A stretch of DNA of 15,151 nt from the NCBI GenBank assembly GCA_964428935.1, contig CAYSAG010000108.1, positions 1 to 15,151 of the forward strand. The letters are read 5' to 3'. The notes beneath the pieces are model-generated. The model did not search any database, had not been told where the DNA came from, and was given only the letters and a program-made list of their open reading frames with translations. The DNA is from JAADHY01 sp964428935. Its GTDB lineage: Bacteria > Planctomycetota > Planctomycetia > Planctomycetales > Planctomycetaceae. Both the position numbers and the translations under genes were made by a program. Within the stretch, counting starts at the first letter, position 1. Each line of letters opens with the position of its first letter. Shown here piece by piece: positions 1 to 6,715 of the stretch.

Positions 1-15
1 TGTGGCAACCAGCAA

Positions 16-1071
16 TCAAACCTCCCCCACGGTTTCACGGCCGCGAATGGTAATGAGCGACCGCCACACGACTTTGTCGATGCTGTCGCCGACGAAACGA
101 GCACTGCCGTCGCACAACCCGACGTGGACCCCGCCGGGGTGCCAGCTTCGCGCGGCCACACCGCCTCGTCCGTCGTTGGTCTCGTCACCACACGCGACTT
201 TCGGCTCGCTGTTGTTGGCACAGAAGACCGGAAAGTCGCGGAAGTTGCCCACGGCCGGCACGTTGGGAGTCGCAATTCCGTCTGGCCCGTCGTCCGGTCT
301 GGCGCCCGTGTAGGCACTGAAAATCGCTCCCATGTTCCAGCCCCAGCAGCCACGGCAGTCCCCGTTGTTGGCCCGGGTAATGATCTCCGCAATCGCAATT
401 GTGTTGCTGGTGCCGTCAACAATGTCCCGCAGGCTCGCGCCGTAGCGACGGTTCCCCCGTTCCCGGCTGGAAAACACGCCTCGGTTGGGCGAGCTGGTCC
501 AGCTGGGTGTGCCAGCAAAACCGTTCGGCCCGGTGTTCTCATTGGCCCAACCGCCGCCGTAGTTGCCTCCGTAGTTCCCTTTGTCGTACAGCGAATTCTG
601 GCCCGTGTGGGGGCCTTTGGGCAGACGACCTCCACCCCCATTCCCCACAGTGGGTTGTGTGTTGCCCGAATCGCTCGGGCACTTCATGACCGGCAGCGGA
701 GCCCCGGTCACGCCCGGCTGGTCCGCACTCGGCAGGCTGGAATCCCATTTCTCCCACAGCGGCTGCTGGTCCAAGTAGGGCAGCAGCGAAATGGCCCACG
801 TCGTTCCCCAATTCGGGTGACGGAAATTCCCACGGCACGAGTTGTCGTCGACACACACCGCCCCCAGCGGGAATTGCCTCGCCACGTCGTGGTAGTTGTG
901 CAGCGCCAAAATAATCTGCTTGACGTTGTTCTTGCACTGCGACCGCCTCGCCGCTTCACGGGCCTGCTGCACCGCGGGCAACAGCAAAGCAATCAAAATG
1001 GCAATGATGGCAATCACCACCAACAGCTCGATCAGGGTAAACCCCTTCCGCCTTGAACAGAACTTGCGCAT
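16..1071 (-). CDS. DUF1559 domain protein with prepilin-type N-terminus (H-X9-DG family)
   Basis: A 351-residue protein of the DUF1559 family, which is greatly expanded in Planctomycetota and whose role is not firmly known; a pseudopilin-like or surface role is usually assumed. The N-terminus has a basic leader, then the type IV prepilin cleavage site RRKG|FTLIE (cut after Gly10, Glu at mature +5) and a hydrophobic helix to about residue 32. The stretch LPAVQQAREAARR (31-43) is typical of the family. The C-terminus carries an exact H-X9-DG motif (His311, Asp321-Gly322). The middle is rich in Gly and Asn (about 140-185). The frame stays open upstream to 1206, but the ATG at 1071 is preferred: it follows AGGAGG by 8 nt and starts exactly at the leader. 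Length is usual for the family, and no neighbour is co-directional. Fold identity is near certain; function is not. Confidence 0.95.
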   Translation of the reverse strand: MRKFCSRRKGFTLIELLVVIAIIAILIALLLPAVQQAREAARRSQCKNNVKQIILALHNYHDVARQFPLGAVCVDDNSCRGNFRHPNWGTTWAISLLPYLDQQPLWEKWDSSLPSADQPGVTGAPLPVMKCPSDSGNTQPTVGNGGGGRLPKGPHTGQNSLYDKGNYGGNYGGGWANENTGPNGFAGTPSWTSSPNRGVFSSRERGNRRYGASLRDIVDGTSNTIAIAEIITRANNGDCRGCWGWNMGAIFSAYTGARPDDGPDGIATPNVPAVGNFRDFPVFCANNSEPKVACGDETNDGRGGVAARSWHPGGVHVGLCDGSARFVGDSIDKVVWRSLITIRGRETVGEV

Positions 1072-1079
1072 GCCACATT

Positions 1080-1085
1080 CCTCCT
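1080..1085 (-). promoter_or_regulatory. Ribosome binding site of the DUF1559 gene
   Basis: AGGAGG on the minus strand, 8 nt before the ATG at 1071. It decides the start in favour of this ATG over the upstream in-frame start at 1206. Confidence 0.8.
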
Positions 1086-1174
1086 CAAAGAGACCCAGAA
1101 AGATGCCGGACGGAGTTCGCGCTGAACCCCCTCTACAGAACGGATGGCCCGCAAACGACAACGGCGAAAGGCAA

Positions 1175-1199
1175 TTGTCTGGACGAGAAGTACAGACAA
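1175..1199. repeat. 7-bp inverted repeat TTGTCTG-N11-CAGACAA
   Basis: TTGTCTG at 1175-1181 and CAGACAA at 1193-1199 are exact reverse complements with 11 nt between them. It sits in the leader of the DUF1559 gene, 3 bp from the palindrome at 1202-1215. The half-site spacing fits a dimeric regulator binding two turns of the helix, or an RNA hairpin. No specific regulator can be named. Confidence 0.45.
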
Positions 1200-1201
1200 G
1201 A

Positions 1202-1215
1202 TCCACAACTGTGGA
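1202..1215. repeat. Near-perfect palindrome TCCACA-AC-TGTGGA
   Basis: Two 6-bp arms, TCCACA (1202-1207) and TGTGGA (1210-1215), are separated by AC. It lies at the expected start of transcription from the promoter candidate at 1221-1249, so it could be an operator or a hairpin at the 5' end of the mRNA. The arms resemble the core of a DnaA box, but there is no sign of an origin. Confidence 0.45.
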
Positions 1216-1220
1216 CTTCA

Positions 1221-1249
1221 GTCTAACCGCGACTCCTTACTCCTGTCAA
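1221..1249 (-). promoter_or_regulatory. Possible sigma70-type promoter for the DUF1559 gene
   Basis: On the minus strand a perfect TTGACA (1244-1249) is followed after 17 nt by TTAGAC (1221-1226), a poor match to TATAAT. Transcription would start near 1213, about 140 nt before the start codon. The -35 match and spacing favour it; the weak -10 argues against it, and planctomycete promoters are poorly characterised. Confidence 0.25.
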
Positions 1250-1274
1250 ACCCGTTGCTCTCGAGCCCAACGGT

Positions 1275-1298
1275 GTCCAGAAAATCGGACGTCTGGGC
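1275..1298. repeat. Imperfect hairpin GTCCAGA / TCTGGGC
   Basis: Seven-base arms at 1275-1281 and 1292-1298 pair with one G-T wobble around a 10-nt loop. There is no T-run after it, so it is not a convincing intrinsic terminator. It lies upstream of the DUF1559 promoter candidate. Confidence 0.3.
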
Positions 1299-1750
1299 CA
1301 AACGGGACGGCTTTGTGCGTCCGTCGCTTTTTTCGAACGTTCGCGCTGTCAATTGAGGGTCTGAAGCCGCCTCCAAGACCGAAGCCCCAGGACGGCGTCG
1401 GGACTTCGCACGTCCCCTGTCCCACCGAAACACCTCCTCCACTCGCTCGTTGGAACTCGGGCCGCTGCTACTAGACACGGGAAGGGACCGACCTTTTCTA
1501 CAGCTCCCTCGGGTTTGACTCCGCCGGTCAGCCGCGTAACCATGCCTAAAGCCGCACCGGACGGCGTGTAGGACGACGGCCTTCCGGCGACAACCACCCG
1601 TGACGCTGACCGCGTCGCCGGCGGTTCGGTTTGCCGAAAAAATCCGTGTGAGCCGGTGTCCGAGCGTCAGCGGCGACCAACCAGACTTGAACCGCCGCCG
1701 TGTCGCTCCGGCCCCAAGCTCCCTTCGGCCACTGCGCGACGAATTTCCCC

Positions 1751-1762
1751 AAAAAATTTTTT
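1751..1762. promoter_or_regulatory. A6T6 tract inside an imperfect palindrome before the DUF434 gene
   Basis: Six A are followed by six T at 1751-1762, flanked by TTTCC and GGAAA arms. The last T is 16 nt from the ATG of the DUF434 gene. Such a tract stands out in this GC-rich DNA and is likely easily melted or bent. It could be part of a promoter or an operator; no clear ribosome binding site lies between it and the ATG. Confidence 0.3.
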
Positions 1763-1778
1763 CGGAAATCGACCTGCC

Positions 1779-2501
1779 ATGCCCGACACTCGCAAGCACC
1801 GCGGCCCGCACCCGGCCGACCGACGGCTCTTCTCCGAAGACACGTGGCCAACGCTGCGCGCAGCCGTTTCGGACCTGTCGTGGCTGTTGACCCGAGGCTA
1901 CACCGACGTGGCCTCGCTCAAACTCGTCGGCGACCGCTACCGGCTGACCGAGCGTCAGCGCAAGGCCGTTCTGCGTTGTGCGTGCTCCGACCCGGCGCTG
2001 CTCGACCGTCTGGCCAGGCAGGCCAAGCTCGAAGAGGTTCGCGGCCAAAGCCTGCTCGTCGACGGCTTCAATGTCTTGACCACGGTCGAAGCGGCGCTGG
2101 CAGGCGGCGTCGTCCTGTTGGCTCGAGACGGCTGTTACCGCGACCTGGCGAGCATGCACGGCAGCTACCGAAAGGTGGAGGAAACGGAGCCGGCGGTCGA
2201 GGCCATTGGCCGTGTGCTGGAAAGGCTGGGTGTGTCCGACGTCACCTGGCTGCTGGACCGTCCCGTCTCGAACAGTGGCCGGCTGAGCGTTCTCGTTCGA
2301 CAACTGGCTCGCAGCCGCAACTGGCCTTGGCAGGTGGAGCTGGTCGACAACCCGGACCCCCTGCTGACAGAAAGCCAGGCCGTCGTGGCCTCAGCCGACA
2401 GCGCCGTTCTGGACCGGTGCGGGCTGTGGTTGAACTTGGCACGGGAGGTGGTGAGGGCCGAGGTTCCGGAAGCCGTGGTGGTGGACCTGTGCGTGCGGTG
2501 A
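1779..2501 (+). CDS. DUF434/DUF5616 two-domain protein
   Basis: A 240-residue cytoplasmic protein. Residues about 21-75 match the DUF434 pattern: a helical segment with LLTRGY (36-41), then LVGDRYRLTERQR (49-61) and a conserved Cys-rich turn. Residues about 85-230 match the DUF5616 pattern, with LLVDGFNVLTTVEAAL (92-107), LLARDGCYRDL (113-123), HGSYRK (127-132) and LLDRPVSNSGRL (158-169). The function of the family is unknown. I infer a PIN/NYN-like nuclease fold from the VDGFN motif and the Asp-containing strands (Asp95, Asp117, Asp160), but this is not established. The frame is open upstream to 1656; the ATG at 1779 is chosen because family similarity starts soon after it and upstream residues look non-coding. 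It has no close neighbour; the next gene is 249 bp downstream. Confidence 0.85.
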   Translation: MPDTRKHRGPHPADRRLFSEDTWPTLRAAVSDLSWLLTRGYTDVASLKLVGDRYRLTERQRKAVLRCACSDPALLDRLARQAKLEEVRGQSLLVDGFNVLTTVEAALAGGVVLLARDGCYRDLASMHGSYRKVEETEPAVEAIGRVLERLGVSDVTWLLDRPVSNSGRLSVLVRQLARSRNWPWQVELVDNPDPLLTESQAVVASADSAVLDRCGLWLNLAREVVRAEVPEAVVVDLCVR

Positions 2502-2734
2502 GAAGGCGGGGCGTCGGTACCGGCCTTCGCGCCGCGGCGAACTGTTCTCGTTCCGAGCGGCGGGGTTCTTTACACTCGACCGCGCCGCTGCCTACACTCA
2601 CAACACGTCTGGTCGGTCCCAGCGACCGGCAGGCTGTTCTGTCGAGCCCGTGCCGTCGGCGGTCGGACGCTTTGACGTCCGTGTCGACCGACCGGTGTCG
2701 AGAAGCCGCACGAAAGGACCAGAAACCGAAGCGG

Positions 2735-2741
2735 AAGGAGG
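2735..2741 (+). promoter_or_regulatory. Ribosome binding site of the methyltransferase gene
   Basis: AAGGAGG ends 9 nt before the GTG at 2751. It is the strongest such site in the window and supports the non-ATG start. Confidence 0.8.
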
Positions 2742-2750
2742 AGCGGAAAG

Positions 2751-3662
2751 GTGTACCCGTTCTGGGACGTCCTCATTGAACCGGTGCTTCGACGGCTGAA
2801 GCCAAAAGTCGTCGTCGAGGTCGGGTCGGAAGCGGCGAACTCGACCATTCACCTGGCCCGGTTTTGCCAGCGTCACGGGGCGGTGTTGCACTCCATCGAC
2901 CCGGCTCCCAAATTCGACGTCCAGAAATTCACGAACGACTTCCGCGGCCATTTCGTTTTCCACCAGGCCAAGAGTCTGGAGGCTTTGCCGCGAATCGAGA
3001 CGTACGACGTCGTGCTCATTGACGGCGACCACAACTGGTACACCGTCTTCCACGAGCTGAAGTTGCTGGAGCAGCGACACCGTCAGGGGAACCCGCTCTT
3101 TCCGCTGGTCCTGCTGCACGACGTGGGCTGGCCGTACGCTCGTCGCGACCTGTACTACGACCCAGCTTCGATTCCGGAAGAGTTTCGACACCCGTTCGCC
3201 CGCCGAGGCATGCACCCGGACCGGCGTGACCTGCTGCCGACGGGAGGCATCAATGCGGGCCTCTGCAACGCGTTGGAAGAAGGCACGCCTCGCAACGGGG
3301 TCCTGACGGCCGTCGAAGACTTCCTGGCACAAACACCCATTCCCATGCAGTCGTGGATTCTGCCGGGCTTGAGCGGACTGGGCATTCTAGCTCCCAACCG
3401 ACTTCTGAAGGAAAACCTTGACCTGGCCGGCTACCTGCAGCAATGGCGTTTGCCGCCGGACGTTCTACGCTACCTGAGTCGCCTGGAAGACTTTCGCATT
3501 CGCGGCTTGCTGCGTTTGCAAGAGGCGCAAGCCACGTTGGGACACAAGAACCGCGTGCTGTCGCAACGGGTGTACGAGCTGGAAGAAGCGGTCCGGAAAC
3601 TGACCGCCCAGCTTCACGCGGCTCAGGCCAAGCTGGCCCAGCACGAGTCGTCGGGCCAGTAG
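2751..3662 (+). CDS. Class I SAM-dependent methyltransferase with C-terminal coiled coil
   Basis: A 303-residue protein starting at GTG behind a strong AAGGAGG. Residues 20-31 (VVVEVGSEAANS) form the SAM-binding motif I. Asp50 in LHSIDP is the usual acidic residue at the end of strand 2. YDVVLIDGDHNWYTV (85-99) and VLLHDVGWPYARRDLYY (about 120-136) are typical of the Methyltransf_24-like group found with glycan and natural-product genes. The extra C-terminal part (about 240-303) is helical and heptad-like, with ELEEAVRKLTAQLHAAQAK predicted as coiled coil, and may mediate oligomers. There is no signal peptide, so it acts in the cytoplasm. The acceptor is unknown; a sugar or small-molecule O-methylation is plausible by family only. 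It stands alone on the plus strand, 201 bp before the esterase gene. Confidence 0.85.
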   Translation: MYPFWDVLIEPVLRRLKPKVVVEVGSEAANSTIHLARFCQRHGAVLHSIDPAPKFDVQKFTNDFRGHFVFHQAKSLEALPRIETYDVVLIDGDHNWYTVFHELKLLEQRHRQGNPLFPLVLLHDVGWPYARRDLYYDPASIPEEFRHPFARRGMHPDRRDLLPTGGINAGLCNALEEGTPRNGVLTAVEDFLAQTPIPMQSWILPGLSGLGILAPNRLLKENLDLAGYLQQWRLPPDVLRYLSRLEDFRIRGLLRLQEAQATLGHKNRVLSQRVYELEEAVRKLTAQLHAAQAKLAQHESSGQ

Positions 3663-3781
3663 AGGCCCGTGGTTTTGCCGGGGAAAAAACGGAGCTGACC
3701 GGGTGAGCGGCGAGCGCGGGGCGGAGCGAGCCGCGGGCGGGCAGGCCGTCGCGGTGAGCGCGGTCTGGCCTTTCCCGTTGA

Positions 3782-3792
3782 CAGACGGTCTG
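3782..3792. repeat. 11-bp palindrome CAGAC-G-GTCTG near a TTGACA box
   Basis: Perfect 5-bp arms around one G, overlapping the end of a consensus TTGACA at 3778-3783, about 75 nt before the esterase start. No good -10 lies at the expected distance (the bases 17 nt on are GTCAGC), so a promoter is not claimed. A repressor site is possible. Confidence 0.3.
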
Positions 3793-3848
3793 CCTCAGCG
3801 GTCAGCCTCTCGGGGCAGCGTCTTCCCTGTCGGCAACGGGTTGTAAAC

Positions 3849-3856
3849 GAGGAGGG
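3849..3856 (+). promoter_or_regulatory. Ribosome binding site of the esterase gene
   Basis: GAGGAGGG ends 7 nt before the ATG at 3864. The TTG two codons earlier is too close to it, so the ATG is the start. Confidence 0.75.
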
Positions 3857-3863
3857 CTTGGGC

Positions 3864-5033
3864 ATGAGATTCGGAAACTTCGTTCGTTCGGTCGTTCCGG
3901 TTGAAAAAGGTTTGTGGGCGTGCGGGACGGTCGTCGTGCTGCTTTGTGTCTTGTGCGTCTCGGCGACTGGACAGCAGCGGCCAAACCGCCAGCGTCCCTC
4001 CGCGGACGACGTGTTTTCCAGACGAGACCGCAACGGCGACGGTTTCTTGACGCGCGACGAGCTGCCGCCGTCCATGGCCGACCGTCTGTTGCGTCGACTC
4101 GACGCAAACCACGACGGCAAGATTTCTCGGGAGGAAGACCGGGCTTTCCGGCAGCGTCGGGCGCGGGCGCGTCGACCGCGTCGTTGGGCACGCGTGCCGG
4201 AAGGAACGCGAGTCGAGAAGGACCTGGTTTACGCGCGGGTCGGCCGGCGAGAGCTGCACTTGGACCTGTACCTGCCGGAAAAGGCGAAAAGGCCGCTGCC
4301 CGTGGTGTGCTGGGTCCACGGGGGAGGCTGGAAAAGCGGGTCGAAGGAAGGCGGTGGTCCGGCCGTCGCGCTGGTGGCTCGTGGCTACGCCGTGGCTTCC
4401 ATTGAGTACCGGTTGAGTGGCGAGGCCAAGTTCCCGGCCGCAGTGGCCGACTGCAAGGCGGCCATTCGGTGGCTTCGGGCCAACGCCGACAAGTACGGGC
4501 TGGACCCGAAGCGGTTCGGCGCGTGGGGCTCGTCCGCCGGCGGACACCTGGTCGCGCTGCTCGGCACCGCCGGCGACGACGTCAAACTGTTCGACCTCCA
4601 CAAGGAGCACCTGGACCAGTCGGCCGAGGTACAGGCCGTGTGCGACTGGTTCGGACCGACCGACTTCCTGCGAATGAACGACTTCCCCAGTCGAATCGAC
4701 CACCTGGCTCCCGACTCGCCCGAGTCGCAATTCATTGGTGGACCGGTTCTGGAAAACCGGGACAAGTGCCGGCAAGCCAGTCCGTTGACGTACGTCACAC
4801 CGGACGACCCGCCTTTCCTAATCATGCACGGTGACAAGGACAACGTGGTCCCGTACAACCAAAGCGAACTGCTGTACGAAGCGTTGAAGAAGGCGGGCGT
4901 CGAGGTCACGCTCTACTGCGTCAAAGGCGGCGGCCACGGGTTCGGCGGCGCCGTTCAAGACACACGGGAGAGCCTGATCCAAATGGTGGCCGAGTTTTTC
5001 GACAAGCACTTGAAGGGCGAGCCGGGACGCTGA
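3864..5033 (+). CDS. Exported alpha/beta hydrolase (esterase) with paired EF-hands
   Basis: A 389-residue protein with an N-terminal hydrophobic segment (about 17-35, ending SATG|QQ), so it is exported or anchored. Two canonical EF-hand loops follow: DRNGDGFLTRDE (55-66) and DANHDGKISREE (80-91), likely binding calcium. A basic linker (96-110) leads to an alpha/beta hydrolase of the BD-FAE/acetyl-esterase type: oxyanion motif HGGGW (152-156), nucleophile Ser224 in GSSAGG, acid Asp326 (or Asp324) in HGDKDNVVP, and His358 in GGGHGF. The family removes acyl groups from carbohydrates or small esters; the substrate here is unknown. EF-hand plus esterase fusions are common in secreted planctomycete hydrolases. 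It converges on the sulfatase gene. The frame would also allow a TTG at 3858, but spacing to GAGGAGGG supports the ATG. Confidence 0.9.
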   Translation: MRFGNFVRSVVPVEKGLWACGTVVVLLCVLCVSATGQQRPNRQRPSADDVFSRRDRNGDGFLTRDELPPSMADRLLRRLDANHDGKISREEDRAFRQRRARARRPRRWARVPEGTRVEKDLVYARVGRRELHLDLYLPEKAKRPLPVVCWVHGGGWKSGSKEGGGPAVALVARGYAVASIEYRLSGEAKFPAAVADCKAAIRWLRANADKYGLDPKRFGAWGSSAGGHLVALLGTAGDDVKLFDLHKEHLDQSAEVQAVCDWFGPTDFLRMNDFPSRIDHLAPDSPESQFIGGPVLENRDKCRQASPLTYVTPDDPPFLIMHGDKDNVVPYNQSELLYEALKKAGVEVTLYCVKGGGHGFGGAVQDTRESLIQMVAEFFDKHLKGEPGR

Positions 5034-5052
5034 GACGAACGGAGTCCGCTGC

Positions 5053-5075
5053 GCTCACCCAGCTCGACTGGGAGC
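5053..5075. terminator. Stem-loop between the convergent esterase and sulfatase genes
   Basis: GCTCACCCAG (5053-5062) pairs with CTGGGAGC (5068-5075) over 8 bp with a 2-nt bulge and a 5-nt loop. It lies 20 nt after the esterase stop. It has no T-run, so it may only stabilise the 3' end or slow polymerase. Confidence 0.35.
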
Positions 5076-5096
5076 ACGTCGGCAACCGTGTGTGTG

Positions 5097-5114
5097 GAGC
5101 CGCGCAACCGGCTC
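5097..5114. terminator. Second stem-loop in the convergent gap
   Basis: GAGCCG (5097-5102) and CGGCTC (5109-5114) form a perfect 6-bp stem with a CGCAAC loop, 9 nt beyond the sulfatase stop. With the stem-loop at 5053-5075 it could serve both converging genes. No U-tract follows on either strand. Confidence 0.35.
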
Positions 5115-5123
5115 GGCCGGCAC

Positions 5124-6638
5124 CTACCGACGCTTTTTCTTCCCTTTGCGTTTTTCCCGCGGCTTCGCCGACGTTTTCGGGAACGGTCGCGGCGCGACGT
5201 CGTCCGCGAGCAGCTGGAGGGCCAACGAGTCGCCGTAACGACGAGCGAACTCGGCCAGCAAAGCCCGGTGGCGCAGCAGCTCGTCGCGGTACGAGGGGTC
5301 GACGGCCAGGTTCCGCGTCTCGCCCGGGTCGTTCTTCAAGTCGTACAGCGCTTCCCGCAGCCGACCGAACTCGTACACGCAGTACTTGAATCGGTCCGTC
5401 CGGACCATTCGTCCCTGCAGTGTGGGGCGGAAGCCGTCGACCACACCCGATTGAACCATGTGGTTCTGCACGACGACGTACGACCGCCACTCAGAAACCG
5501 GCTTGCCTTGAACGACCGGCCAAAGGCTCCGACCGGGCAGACGTTTGGGAACGGGCAGGCCGGCCGCGTCCAACAGCGTGGGAAGGAGGTCGACGCCGGT
5601 GTTGACCAGCCGGTCGGTCGTGGCTGGCTGCGTGTGGCCTCGCCACGAAAAGACCAGCGGCACTCGAGCCGATTCCTCGTAGAAGACGGTCTTTTGGTTG
5701 AAGCGGTGAGCGCCGGCGCAGTCGCCGTGGTCGCTGGTCAGCACAATCAACGTGTCCTTTTCCAAACCGGCGTCGCGCAACGCTCGGACCACTTTTCCGA
5801 TTTCGCCGTCGACCTTCTCGACCATTCGGTAGTAGCCCCACCGGTGTTTGCGCCAGTCTTCGACCGTGAAGTCGGCTACCGGAAACAGGCCCGTTGGAAC
5901 CTGGTAGGCTCGCCGCATCAGTGTCATTCCGTCCGGTTCGTTTTCCGGCGGAGCCAGGTTGGAAGGGGCTGGGGGAAGCTGGTCCAGCGGCGGTGGAGTT
6001 CCAATTTCGCCACAGGAAAGGTGTTGCTCGCGCCCGGCCAGCCGGCGAGCCCACTCGCAAATGTTGTGCGGGTTCAAGAAGCTGACGACCAACAGAAACG
6101 GGCGGTCGTGCTGTCGTTGCAGGAAGCGGACGGCGGCCGCAGCCACTCGAGCGTCGTAGTTGTCTTCGCTGCGACTCCGCAGGATTTCGAAACCGTGAGC
6201 TGCCGTGTCTTTCTGTCGAAAGCACAGGTGCCACTTGCCGCTGTAGGCGGTCTCGTACCCCGCGTTGCGAAAGTAGACCCCCATGGGCACAAACACGCTC
6301 GGGTCGACGCCGCCGGGCGGGCAGTCGTTCGTCTGAACCCGGGTTTGGTGCGGGTAGAAGCCGGTGAAGAGAGAATGCCGAGCGGGCATGCAAAGGGGGT
6401 TCGCGGTGTAGGCCCGCGTGAAGAGAACGCCGTGAGCGGCCAGGTCGTCCATGACGGGCGTGTGAATGAACTGCCGCCCCATTCGACAACTCATGACCTC
6501 GGCGAACTGTTGGTCCGTCATGATGAAAACAATGTTCTTGGGCCGTGGCTGCGGTTCGCTCGCCGCACCGGTCGACAGGCACGTCGCCACTGCAACCCAG
6601 GCCAACGCTGCCAGTGTGGGAAGCCACAAGTGTTTCAT
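5124..6638 (-). CDS. Exported sulfatase (formylglycine type)
   Basis: A 504-residue arylsulfatase-fold hydrolase that would cleave sulfate esters outside the cytoplasm. A signal peptide is clear (about 1-27, hydrophobic LWLPTLAALAWVAVATCL). Active-site parts are all present: NIVFIMTDQQ with metal ligand Asp42; the formylglycine motif C83-M-P85-A-R87; GKWHL with Lys135 and His137; NPHN (189-192); and SDHGD with Asp303 and His304. Cys83 needs a maturation enzyme (FGE or anSME), which is not encoded in the window. The last 13 or so residues form a very basic tail rich in Lys and Arg. The ATG at 6638 is chosen because GGGGAGGT lies 6 nt before it and it opens the signal peptide; the frame runs on to 6761. 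It is the last gene of the minus-strand cluster, 77 bp after the pseudo-sulfatase fusion. The substrate is unknown. Confidence 0.93.
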   Translation of the reverse strand: MKHLWLPTLAALAWVAVATCLSTGAASEPQPRPKNIVFIMTDQQFAEVMSCRMGRQFIHTPVMDDLAAHGVLFTRAYTANPLCMPARHSLFTGFYPHQTRVQTNDCPPGGVDPSVFVPMGVYFRNAGYETAYSGKWHLCFRQKDTAAHGFEILRSRSEDNYDARVAAAAVRFLQRQHDRPFLLVVSFLNPHNICEWARRLAGREQHLSCGEIGTPPPLDQLPPAPSNLAPPENEPDGMTLMRRAYQVPTGLFPVADFTVEDWRKHRWGYYRMVEKVDGEIGKVVRALRDAGLEKDTLIVLTSDHGDCAGAHRFNQKTVFYEESARVPLVFSWRGHTQPATTDRLVNTGVDLLPTLLDAAGLPVPKRLPGRSLWPVVQGKPVSEWRSYVVVQNHMVQSGVVDGFRPTLQGRMVRTDRFKYCVYEFGRLREALYDLKNDPGETRNLAVDPSYRDELLRHRALLAEFARRYGDSLALQLLADDVAPRPFPKTSAKPREKRKGKKKRR

Positions 6639-6715
6639 TGGAGCACCTCCCCGCGGTCTTTGTTTCGGTCGTTCTTGTTTTGTGACAGAGCGCGCCCCAC
6701 GGCGCACCAAACGCG

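Larger units (their letters stand above)
1072..1778. other. 707-bp intergenic region between divergent genes
   Basis: I see no convincing gene here. Frames that cross it lack ribosome binding sites and recognisable protein content. It holds the leader of the DUF1559 gene with several inverted repeats (1175-1199, 1202-1215, 1275-1298), a possible promoter (1221-1249), a 10-bp palindrome CGAACGTTCG (1334-1343), a 5-bp hairpin TTCGG-TTTG-CCGAA near 1625-1640, and an A6T6 tract just before the DUF434 gene. No tRNA-like cloverleaf was found by eye. A small RNA cannot be excluded. Confidence 0.6.

Noticed and set aside
1072..1206. Upstream extension of the DUF1559 frame to 1206
   Set aside because: A good AGGAGG lies inside it, 8 nt before the ATG at 1071, and the prepilin leader starts there.
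1202..1215. DnaA-box-like arms suggesting a replication origin
   Set aside because: Only the ATCCACA core matches, a single pair is present, and there is no AT-rich unwinding region or dnaA/dnaN gene nearby.
1349..1597. 82-codon minus-strand frame in the large intergenic gap
   Set aside because: It has no ribosome binding site and no family resemblance; a frame of this length is expected by chance at this GC.
1218..2303. 361-codon open frame on the minus strand opposite the DUF434 gene
   Set aside because: It has no recognisable motifs, no ribosome binding site, and is explained as the antisense of a GC-rich gene whose own frame matches a known family.
1700..2779. 359-codon plus-strand frame overlapping the DUF434 gene
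   Set aside because: It is a frame-shifted shadow rich in Arg, Gly and Ala with no motifs.
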